Of a stretch of 64,000 nt of DNA, positions 49,601-61,600 are shown one piece after another (the stretch's first letter is position 1; each line of letters starts with the position of its first letter). The notes beneath the pieces are model-generated. The model was not told the origin of the DNA. It made no database searches and was given only the letters and a program-made list of their open reading frames with translations. The DNA is taken from positions 20,167,334 to 20,231,333 of the forward strand of contig CM046866.1 of NCBI GenBank assembly GCA_025617745.1. The letters run 5' to 3'. The position numbers and the translations under genes were made by a program. This DNA comes from Heliocidaris erythrogramma. Lineage: Eukaryota; Echinodermata; Echinoidea; Camarodonta; Echinometridae.

Positions 49601-52600
49601 TGGTCTAACAATGAATATAAATTGATGTGATTTAATGCCCTTTTAATACTGTGATAAACATACATGTACATGATACAGAGCTGCCAACCATTCCGTTTTT
49701 GACAGAATTATTACCACTTTTTAACCAATATTACGGCATTCCGTTTTTTCTTCATGAAATACGTTTTTTTCTGTTCTTTAAGTGTTTGCGTGTGTTCTGT
49801 GTACTAGTACACGAAAATACAGTGTTGTCTATGACTTCCGGGTTTGAGCTATCGATACACGTAATGTTACAGTCCCACCGACGAAACCGACCCCAAACTG
49901 ACCGATGGTATGTACATGTACAGTATATCATTGAAATAACGCAAGTTTCGATCGCTCTTCCGTCGTGTGACTGGGTCGTGTGACTGCGAAAACCTGTTTT
50001 ATTCGCATGCAGCGGTGCCCATGTAGCGTGCGACCCATGCAAAACGCATGTAAGCACAGCACCGATCTCTATATGTGGGACAATGTATTACAGCTTGCTG
50101 AACTGCGCACGGGCTTTGACACGATCATGGATTTAACAGAATTATTTCGCGAAACTGGAGAGGATTTGATCAAAATTAGTGGAAAACGGTCACAGAAGTC
50201 TAAAGAGGAGTACAAACAACGATTTCCTGTCATAAAGCCAATCACAAAAGGCGTTGAATTTGCATTTTGCATGTGTAAGTTCTCATTTAGTCTTTAGATT
50301 TTCAACAAAAAAAGAAGAAAAAAAATGAAATCCAAAATCTAAAGCATTTTTATCAAAACCAGTGCGGTGTAGCAAGTCATGCAATATTCCTGACACTTGT
50401 ATAATTTTCCTGCTAGTTCTATTACATGTACATGTATATGTTTTTGAAAATTTCTAGTTCTATTACATGTACATTTATGTTTTTGAAAATCAACCTTGGA
50501 CTCTGTCTCTGGAGTTGGAGATGCTGATTTAATGGCCTCTAAATAATGCCCCTCCAATCCTCCATAGTGCTATTTTCTCAGTTTCAAGGGGACGTTGCCC
50601 CCTTGAGACTCCCATCAGGGCGCTGCCCCTGAACCCCCCCCGGGTGCCTTGCCAGCCCCCTGGACCCCTGGCATATTTGTCCCTCTTTTTCGATTTCAAA
50701 TATTGGCAAGTAATGAAGTGTGAATATGATCCAAGTAATGCGTGACTGTGAGCACACATCAAAGGGAAAATGTGACAAGACATTTCAGCATAAGAAATGA
50801 GCATTATTTCTGCAATGGAAGTATGTCGCGCGGGGTTTTAAGTTTTGTTTGAAGGTATTCCTTTTTTTTGCTGTAAATTCCTTTTTTGGCCATCATGATT
50901 CCTTTTTTTGGTTGCACAAGGTTGGCAGCTCTGATGATAGTATTACAAGACAGGTTTCCTTATATGAGCAGTGTGTGTGTTGCAAGGGATGCATTGTAAT
51001 AACCAGCGTTTTGATAGTTTTATGATCAAATACACCAGCAATATCATAGAACATTAAAAAGTGATACAGCTGACATTTGAGGCATTGAAGTCTTTAATGT
51101 TAGGAACAAAAATGGTAAAAATAGAACATAACACCCCCTATTACACAGAGATATTTCAGTTATCTATACTATGAATCGTCATCTGGCATGCACAAGGGCA
51201 TTAGCAGGGAAATTCCCAATAGTTTAGTGTATTAGGAATTCCTTTGCTCATGCCCTTCTTATAGGCATACAATGACATTTTGAGTGCATATGGAAGCATT
51301 TGGCTTTCTCTGACTCTTGCTCCTATGTTTTTTTCACTGTGTATCAGGCCAAAGAAGAACGAAGGAAAAAGAAACCTCTTTGTAATCAACTCAAGTCATT
51401 TGGTGTATGCAGGTAAGAATCCCATACAAGTAGTAGTGCCATTACTGTAGCCACATTAGTTGTCTGGCAACAGAAATAGAATGCTGTATAGTCCTGTGGC
51501 CCGCCAGACTGAGCTGTCAGGGCCAGACTAATACTGGTCCGCACTGTGGCAATAATTGGGTCAACTCGGTAACATCAAGAGAGAGTAAAAAGCTCTTGAA
51601 ATAGCTCATTAATTGTCATCTTGTATCATGATAAATCTGTCAAAATAACTGTAAACAAATGCAGTCCGATTGCCGTAAGTGTGGCTCGATCTGTTTGTCT
51701 GCAGTGCATGCAGCATATACGGCCATATCGTTCTAGCACTGCAAATACATGTAAAAAAACACCCCCTCATACACACAACCACCTGCAGTCTAGCCCTATC
51801 CTCCTTGCATGCAAGTTATGAAACTTGTCAATTTAGTGACCAATCAGGAAGTTTCCCTCGATATGTGGGCAGAGTTGAATAAATTAAAGTTTGGTGACCA
51901 CTTGGGCATCGCAGGCAGCAGATCAGATCAAAGGGCTTTACATACAGTTGATAAAGTTTGTTGACCTGTGACATGAGAGAGATCGAGAATGTTGTGATGA
52001 AGAGGTCAAGAGAGCACTAAAGTCAATCTTCTTGCCTCTGTGTACATGTATTATGTATTATAAAAGTGTATGTTATGTCAATGTGTGAGGTAGAGCAGGG
52101 AACATCAGTACCCTGATGATGAAAGTTAGTGATGTTAATAATGTTTGAACTGGAGTTTGAACTGGAGTTTACAATAGTGTCGCATACTAGTTTACAAGCA
52201 ACATGTTTTTTTATTTCCATGAGCTGGGGGTTGATGACAGCGGAGATTTGAAAGAGTAATTCCATCGCCAAATCACTTCCTGATAGGCGGAAAAATTCAA
52301 GTTTATTATGATGGAAGGAAGAAAAATAATTGAATAAACCTGTCGCACGTCTGCCCCCCTTTAATTGTATCCCCGGCACGTCACATTGTTGTGCGCGCTC
52401 TAGCAATCACATTTCTCAACGGATTTTGTTCAAATTTTGCATGAAGGTGTCTCTTGGTATAATCTGGAAACCTATAGATTTTGGTGATGCTGCCTCCAGT
52501 GATCCGTCTTTTATAGGGTCAAAGGTCATGTTTTGATAGATGTCTTGTGTGCACTCTTGTGTGCGCTCTTGGGGTCACATTTCTCAACGGATTTCGTTCA

Positions 52601-55600
52601 AATTTTGCATGAAGGCGTCTCTTGGTGTAATCTAAAAACCTAAACTTTTTGGTGATGCTGCCACCAGTGTCCCGTCTTTTAAAGGATCAAAGGTCATACT
52701 TCGGAGGATGGCGTGAGTGCACATTTCTGGATGGATTTCTTTCAAATTTTGTATGGAGATGTATCTTGGTATAATCTACACATCTTTACTTTTGGTGATG
52801 CTGCCCTCATTGTTGCGTCCTTTATAGGATCAAAGGTCATTTACTTAAGGTCTTACTTCTGCATTTCGTGACAGATTTCGTTCAAATTTTGTTTGGAAGT
52901 GTATCTTGGTAAAGTCTACGCACCTATAGTTTTTGGTGATGCTGCCACCAGTGTCCCGTCTTTTATAGCATCAAAGGTCATACTTTGGAGGATGCCGTGA
53001 GTGCACTCTGCAGGCCACATTTCGTAATGGATTTCTTTCAAATTTTGTATGGAGATGTATCTTGGTACATACAAATTTTTACTTTTTGATAATGCTACCC
53101 TCATTGTTCCGTCCTTTATAGGGTCAAAGGTCATATGTCTTTTGTGCGCTCTAACTGCCACATTTCTTGATGGATTTCTTTCAAATTTTATATGGAGGTG
53201 TGTCTTGGTGAAATCTACACATCTATAGTGTTCGCTGATGCTGCCCCCAGTGTTCCGCTTTTTATAGGGTCAAATGTTGTATTTTGGTTGCATGCATTCT
53301 GGAGGACACATTTGTGACCCGGCACCACAAAACGCCAAAAAGTCACAAAAATTATTTTTTCTTATTTTATCATATTTGGATAGAACAAAGTCTCAGCTTT
53401 AAAATGATATATGACTCATTGTAATTGTGAACTTTAGTCAATCGAAAGTTATTATGATGCAAATGAGAGTGTTCTAATGGAGAGATTAAACACACCTCGG
53501 TGGCCTGACACCTGCCACCTGCCACCTGCCCTAGACAATGCCTATTCACTTCATTGGGGCGTCTTTCTTTGTTCCCTGTAATACATAATACTGGTGTGTT
53601 ACCTGTATAGTCATTCTGTTATCATACATTGAACTTGCAATTTAGCCGATAATTAGCTTCAATAAAACCTACTCTTTTCTTGTTCACATTGATTAACCTA
53701 TAGATGCAATTTGTTTGACACAGAACTTACATACTCTTTCCTTGCTTACCTGAACAAATGTGATCGGTTGTTAGCAACAAAATCCTTTTTCACACTCTGC
53801 TTCGTCATCGAAATAGAACTTAAAACTGCTCTATAATTTGCTTTCGCGACGATTGAAGAACTGTAATATTAGTATGATGAGATTGCTGAAAGCTTATTAT
53901 TTCTATCAGTATAAAAATTATTAGGAAATAGGTAATTTAAGGCCGGTGAGAGTGCTGTGATTTCACGAGGGTGAGCGCTACCGATTATAAAAAAAAATCA
54001 TACTGGAAGGCTTTACCAAAAGAAATGGTCTAGAAAAACTGTTAAAAACTCATCTTCGACAGTGTTTTTAAGCTTCCAGATTTTGACATAAGGTACAGAA
54101 AAGAACGATCTTTCAGAAAAATCAAAAATCCCAAAATCAATTTTTCCAACCCAAATTTCCATTTCAACTGTTTTACACAAAACCACGGCTTGCGACTTTT
54201 TGGTGGTTTTGTGGTGCTGGGTCACATTTGTTGACTGATTTCTTTCAGATTTTGTATGGAGGTCCATCATAGATTACTCAAGACCTCTACAATTTTGGGT
54301 GATGCTGCCCCAAGTGTTCCGTCTTTCATAGGTCAAAGGTCATATTTTAGTGGATATCTTGTGTGCGCAGGTCACATTTTTTGACAGATTTATTTCGAAT
54401 TTTCTATAGTGATGTATTATACTCTAATCTACACATTGTTTTGGTGATGCTACTCCTTGTGTTGACAATAGTCTGGGCCCTGATTAGATTTTGGGGTATA
54501 TAGGTCAAAGGTCAAGGTCACAGAGGCCAATTTCTGAAATTTCAGGTGTTAGCCTCGTTCTAGCGATAACTCAAGAACCATTTGAGGTGTGCACTTCAAA
54601 CTTAGTGCTAGTATGTATCACCATAGGAAGACGATCTGATTAGATTTTGGGGTACGTAGGTCAAAGGTCAAGGTCACAGAGGCCAATTTCTGAAATTTCA
54701 GGTGTAAGCCTCGTTCTAGCGATAACTCAAGAACCATTTGAGGTATGAACTTCAAACTTAGTGCTAGTATGTATCACCATAGGAAGACGATCTGATTAGA
54801 TTTTGGGGTACGTAGATCAAAGGTCAAGGTCACAGAGGCCAATTTCTGAAATTTCAGGTACATGTATTAGCCTCGTTTTAGCGATAACTCTAACCATTCA
54901 AGGTATGAACTTCAAACTTGGTGGTAGTATGTATTACCATAGGAAGATGATCTGATTAGATTTTGGGGTATGTAGATCAAAGGTCATAGAGGTCACAATC
55001 TAGAATTTCAGGTATTATATTGTGATATCTCAAGAACCCTTTGAGGGATGAACTTCGAACTTGATGCTAGTACATGTATGTATCACCATTGGAAGATGAT
55101 CTAATTAGATTTTAGGGTACAGAGGTCAAAGGTCATAGAGGTTATGTCTAAAATTTCAGGTTTTATTCTGGTTCTCAAGAACCTTTTGATGTATGAACTT
55201 CAAACTTGGTGCTAGTTTGTTTCACCATAGGAAGATGATCTGATTAGATTTGGGGATACATACATGTAGGTCAACAGTCACTGGTCACAGAGGTCAATAT
55301 ATATTAAATTGATGGACATGTATTTAATTTCAGTTGTTTGCACCACATCAACACTATTTTAGCTGTGAACTTCAAACTTGATACTAATATGCATCACCAT
55401 AGTGAGACAGTGATCAGTAGGTCAAAGGTCATAGAGGTCATTACACATGAAATGAAAGATTTGTTAGTTTTCATATCTCAACTATTTTGTATGCATAATT
55501 AGGAGGAGAAAAAGTGATCAGAGTTTTGGGTTATAAGGTTAAGGTCAAAGAGGTCAACTATCATGAAATTGTAGGCTTTTTATGGCTTTGCCCACCAAAG

Positions 55601-58600
55601 GTGGAGTAAAGGTCTTCTAGAATATAAAATGGTGGGGTGTGAAAGTCATTTTTAATTTTTTTCAAATTTTTATTTGTAACCATTGTTACAGCAATTTTAA
55701 AGCACTCCTGCATCTTAATGGAATAATTAAGGTTTACAATATTGCATACATTTAATAGTTGCATTCATTGTTTCATGACAGAATACTTTGGGGTATTGTG
55801 TAGTAGTCAAGATCACCATGACTAGCTTTTACTGGTAAAAAAGACACATTTTTTCAGTTGTGCCCTCTGGATTTATGGGCTTGGTCTCGAAGAAATCATT
55901 ACATTTATAAATACATGTAGTACATGTACTGAGCTTTCAAATGGTATGAAACGTTTCTTAGTACAGTTTTACAAATCAATATGAATGTGCGATATATTTC
56001 TGATCTGGCAAGGGCGAAGGCATACATTTCGACTGCGTGCAGTCGAGAATTCATATAGTTTATTTTTTATAATGTCATTTTATTAATAATGCTGGCATAA
56101 CAAAGGAACTATAGATGTCCATGTTCTCTTGGGAGGGTTATGTGAAATGAAATATCAGTTTAATTTGTCTCTCTAAATGATAAAGAGATATTGTCCGATT
56201 GAAACTGAGGAAAAAACATAGGAGTCCCCATGGAAAATGCCCTTTTTAAATGAAACCTTGCACAAATACCAGTGATCAGCAGAACAGAACCATTAAAGGG
56301 AAGCATTCAAATTCATTTAATAGTCCACAATGACATGTAGCTGATGATGATTATTTGGAGTGAGGCTGTTTAATAAGATCATCAGGAACTGAGCTAAAAT
56401 GATCCTTATTCTCAAACCAGGTAAAGTATTCTTCTGGGTTCCTGAACATCTGTGTTGTGATTGAGACAACCTGAAATACCATTTGAAAACCCTTTTTGGA
56501 TAGTTCAGTCTACCAAATTGCTTCATGTTGCAAATTCTATGCCTTTACACTTTTCACTATCTCTGCTTACAAACTTCATTTCAGTATTAAGTTATGCATT
56601 TCAAGCATTTATACCAATGTTTCACTATATGTCACCTTTTATGTTATTGAAATTATGATTGTAAACTTTCGTAATTCGGCTTTGCTGTGATGAATGTATT
56701 TCCAATAAACCATTTTGAATGAATGAATGTTTTCATCCGTATGTCTTTGATGGAACATCTTCCCAGTTGTGTGATAGATTAATTCAAGAGATTTTCAGCT
56801 AGTTTTTGTCTCTTTTCAACAGATTCCAGGTACTTGGATGAGACTATGATTTCGTGCAGGAATAGGATCCTTTGCTATAGAGGATTGCCAAAAATTGGGA
56901 GTGCCAGGGAGCTCCTGAAGTATACACTAGTAGATATTACCATCATAGCGACCCGGGAAGAGTGGGACTTTTCCTGATAAAGAACTTGTTTCATGCCCTT
57001 TGGTCTAACTAAATCTGTATTGAAGTGCCAAGTTGGGTACTTGAGTTGGGAAATCCAGCAAGTACATGAACTAGGATTGATGTGTGATGGTATCTCAGCA
57101 GGTTTTTAAATGGTTGTTGGCAGTCACCATCAACAGTGGTTTCTCCAGAGACAGGTTTTGGGGCCCTATCATCTTTTCAAATGATCATATACCGGTACCA
57201 ATAGCTTCGCTTTACTGTATCCCTCTCCACCACAGTAAGCAATAAGATCATCCTGGGAAGCTTTGTGAGGTCTCCCTTGTGTCTTCTTTCTTTTCTGATG
57301 ATCGACCTTCTGTGATTCTGATCAGTAAGCTGTCCTGTGGTGTTATGTGTCCTAACCAGTTCTTCTGTTGCCCTCCGATCTTTTTCAGCAGTGTAAGCTC
57401 CTCATGCACACGATTTAGTACCTCCTCATTTGTGACTCTATCTCTTCATGACACACTTATCAATTTATTCCAGCATCACATTTCATTGGCCTCTAGTCAC
57501 TGAGCATCTTTCCTGGCAAGCGTCTCCATTGCTGCCCCATTCAAAAGCACATTCTAGACTGGGGGACTTTACTAGACGTTTTCTTAGTCCAAGATCAATA
57601 TTTTAGCAGACCAAACATCACGCCATTGAATGAAGGCATGTCCAGAAGTTCTTTTAATGCACCCTTTCTCATACTGTGCATCCCTGATCAGTATTTTCTA
57701 TGTTAGAGTACTATATGACAGTATTCACCTGTAAAGTTTGGAAAACTTGTCATTGAACCATTAGGAGCAGGATGCCTTGTGGGAGCCGACATCTAGTGTT
57801 TGCAGACATCGATGAACCAGGAAGCCATCCAGATTACATAGACCTTCCTAGACAAGGCACTGTCAAGGTACAAAGTCAAAGCTTCTATGATTTGGGATAT
57901 ACTTAGAAGTCTGATTAACTGTCAGTAACATATAGTGTTACAGCTCTTGGAGTCAACTTGAAACCCATACGATTGTTGAACAATTTCGTAAGGATGGTTT
58001 AAATCATTAGGAATTCTCTTTATGACACATCAAAAATGTATTTACTAGACGTGAGATTTTGATGTCTGTGGGTCAGACACCTTCCTCAGATGAGCACTGG
58101 CAAACTGAAGTTGAAGTTAGCCACCGTTTTACGATAGTCAAAAGTTTCTGATAACTCCAAAATACTGAGCTCATTGGGCTGAAATGAAGAAAAAATTTAT
58201 ACATGTATACCCCTCTAGTGCGTAGATGGGAAATTTCTCACTTATTTTGTATTTTTCTTACACCTAAATGGTATATCTATTTTTTGATCAGTCAGATATA
58301 TAGAATATAGTGCTTTAGAGATAGATGTTGCAGGGTAAGTGCAAGGTATTTGTTCATGTTTTTTCGTTCATTACCGATATAATGAAAAATTGACATTGAA
58401 CGTATCACTTTCTTTGATATGTGGTGGCCTCCAAGTTCTTATGACTATCACCTATAATCATCATGTATTCTGAATTTTTTTATGAAGTTGGTAATGTTTA
58501 ATAGACAGAATACCTAATGACTTGCCTTGCATTGAACCCAAGTATTAAATGTATGCATGTTTTACCTCCATGAAGTGAACTTTGACATTTTGTCTTACGT

Positions 58601-61600
58601 TACCATTTCCCATTCCCCCCTTTACAGCTGATTATTACATACATAGTAAATGCCTCCAACTACTACGTGCGTCTCCTAGCGCATCGCCTTTCTCCTGATC
58701 ACAAGGTCATTTCCATGGCAACAGACTATGTTCAGTTGACCTTAGACCTCCAGAAATGTTACACTGACCCGGTCAACATCGTAGGTCAACGACCTCTTCA
58801 GAAGGATGATGTGTGTGGGTTCAAAGACCAGGCTGGATGCTATTCGAGGGTCAGAGTGGAGGCCTTGGTTTCCAAGGAAACCATTGACTCACCTGGCATT
58901 GCTGAAGTAAGTCCCTACTCTGGGTTGCTGTTTGGTTTCTACCTTACAGACAAAACAAACCCTTACGTACAATGAATAATACATGTACATGTATGCTTGG
59001 GAGCCCTTTGTTGGCGGTCCTAAGATCTGACTTGAATATAAACAGAATTCCTTCAGTATTCGTCAGTCAATTCATCTTATACAACTTCTGACATTCTAAA
59101 GATCTAAAAATCTCAAAGTTTCAGCAAGAACAATGTCATTTTCACGATTAAAAAAACACCATATCATTTTGACATAACATGAAATAGACATGCCCCATGT
59201 CTGTGAACCAGTACATTTTACATTCAGTTTTTTGTCTCGCCCACCGGAGGTGAAGGCCGTCTGTCCATCCGTCCGTCCCAAACGTTATGACAGATAACTT
59301 TGCAACCGTCACTCACTTTTCAACCAGACTTGGGTTGTAGATGCACTGAGGGGACCTGCATGTTATGGTGCCGTTGGAGGTCACATGATAAGGTCAAAGG
59401 TCATTTCAGGTCAAACGTTAAAGTTTACCTGCGAGACTCTCTTATGACAGATAACTTTGTAAACGTCAATCACTTTTCAACCAAACTTGGGTTGTAGATG
59501 CACTAAGGGGACCTGCATGTTATGGTGCCGTTGGAGGTCACATGATAAGGTCAAAGGTCATTTCAGGTCAAACGTTAAAGTTTACCTGCAAGACTCTCTT
59601 ATGACAGATAACTTTGCAACCGTCGCTCACTTTTCAACCAAACTTGGGTTGTAGATGCACTGAGGGGACCTGCATGTTATGGTGCCGTTGGAGGTCACAT
59701 GATAAGGTCAAAGGTCTTACGTTAAAGTTTACCTTCAAGACTCTCTTATGACAGATAACTTTGCAACCGTCACTCACTTTTCAACCAAACTTGGGTTGTA
59801 GATGCACTGAGGGGACCTGCATGTTGTGGTGCTGTTGGAGGTCACATGATAAGGTCAAAGGTCATTTTATGTCAAACATTATAGTTTACTCGCAAGACTC
59901 TCTTATGACATAACTTTGTAAACGTCAATTTTCCAAACAGTAATGTAGATATATGTAAGCATAACTTATGCAGATTTATGCACTTGGGGGACCTGTTGCA
60001 TGGCAACAGAGATCACAATATTTCTAGTTATCGCATGTGGGCAAGACACATTATCGCTAATGCCTTGTTTACAATACAGATGATATTTAGATGCTTGTTA
60101 TGGATCCGTGAAACAAGATCTTTTCTCAATGTCAATTTTGCATCAATACATGTATGTCTGTGTTTGTTGCATGTTTTGTTTTATCTGAATCACGCAGTTA
60201 TGCCCTTTCACAGATGAGGGCACTTAACAGACATATGTAGAGGATCTTGCCATTTATTCATTTTTTGCAATACTTACCCAGACTGTGTGTATATTGACAA
60301 AATATGTGTAACAACAGCATGCACAATGAGACAAAATGTTAAGGAAACTGCCAGACCTTCTATGTCAACACCAACAAAGAGCCACAGGAAACGCACATGT
60401 ATATGATTTGCCTCATCAAAAGTTGTGATCAAATTTAGTCAAACCATACAAATGAAAAAAAACCCAAAAAGAACCGTGATGACCATTTAATTGTTGCAAG
60501 TTGCAAAAACTTCACTTGAACCCTACAATACAACTGCATGTGCCTGATATTTTCTCAAGGTATTCTATGTAGACAGAGGAGGTACAGAGAGAGTTAGCAT
60601 CAACAAGTTACTCAGGTTACCTGATCATCTACGGCAAGTCAAGTTTCAGGTAACTATCAGGTTATGCTGTTAACAGTGGAAAATTGATTTTTACCACCTG
60701 GGAACCACTAGTACTCAAACCATTTAACTGGTTTTTTTAATACAGGTGGGAAAAGTATTGAAATATTTATCAGCAGTTTATAAGCTTTTATACCAATATA
60801 TTGTACAATTTTGCTAGAATACCAGGTATTACAGGTATTGTTGCCCCAAACCTTGATGTTTTATGAATTTCAATATCTTGATACATTTTGAATTCTAGGT
60901 GGTCAGTTTAAAAATATGTTTCTAAAGATCATGTCTGATAGGAAACTTTGAAGGCTGTTCTTTATTTCAGTCTTATGTATTAGTTCTTTAATAATATTAC
61001 ATGTGATTAATAAATAATACCTCTGCTCTGTTAATTTGACTTGACATCAAAGTTTTAATGTACCTTATTTTCTAATATGATAAAGATGCTTCAGAATGAA
61101 ATGTACAATGTTTATAATCAATTTCAGGCTGTGGAGGTATTTATGAGTCGAGTAAAGCCTACTGACAAGGATTATTCCTGGAACCCTCGCGTAGATAATT
61201 TCATGTATGACTTCTTGAGTAACAAGGAACTAGATGGAAAGATCATGCTCAGGTAATTATTAAACAAAAGTTTATAATTTAGTTTATTATTATATAGCAT
61301 TAGTCATAAGTTGCACATTTTTGTAGCTGTTCATTTGAAGAAAAAAAATATTTTGAATTATTCTACTCTTATGTCCCAATAGTGAACCCTGGATGCGAAA
61401 CATTTGCACTGTTGTTGGCTCTTATAGTGGTATGTGTCAACACAGTTATTTGAAATGGTCACTACATTTTTGTTATTTTTTCCTACAAGTATATATTAAA
61501 TTATATGAAATATATATTACCAGCTTGTTAATGACATTATTTTATAATTTCTAACTTACAAATGACTTTTGTGTTTTTATTCAAATTCATACTTTCAATT

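Noticed and set aside
49980..50297. 105-codon frame inside the second hAT-like element
   Set aside because: It may be captured host or transposase sequence, but I cannot recognise it, so it is only noted in the element entry.
56822..56980. Open segment reading NRILCYRGLPKIGSARELL
   Set aside because: It has a possible acceptor, but the frame stops, no domain is evident, and exons 20 and 21 already join into an exact CCCH finger without it.
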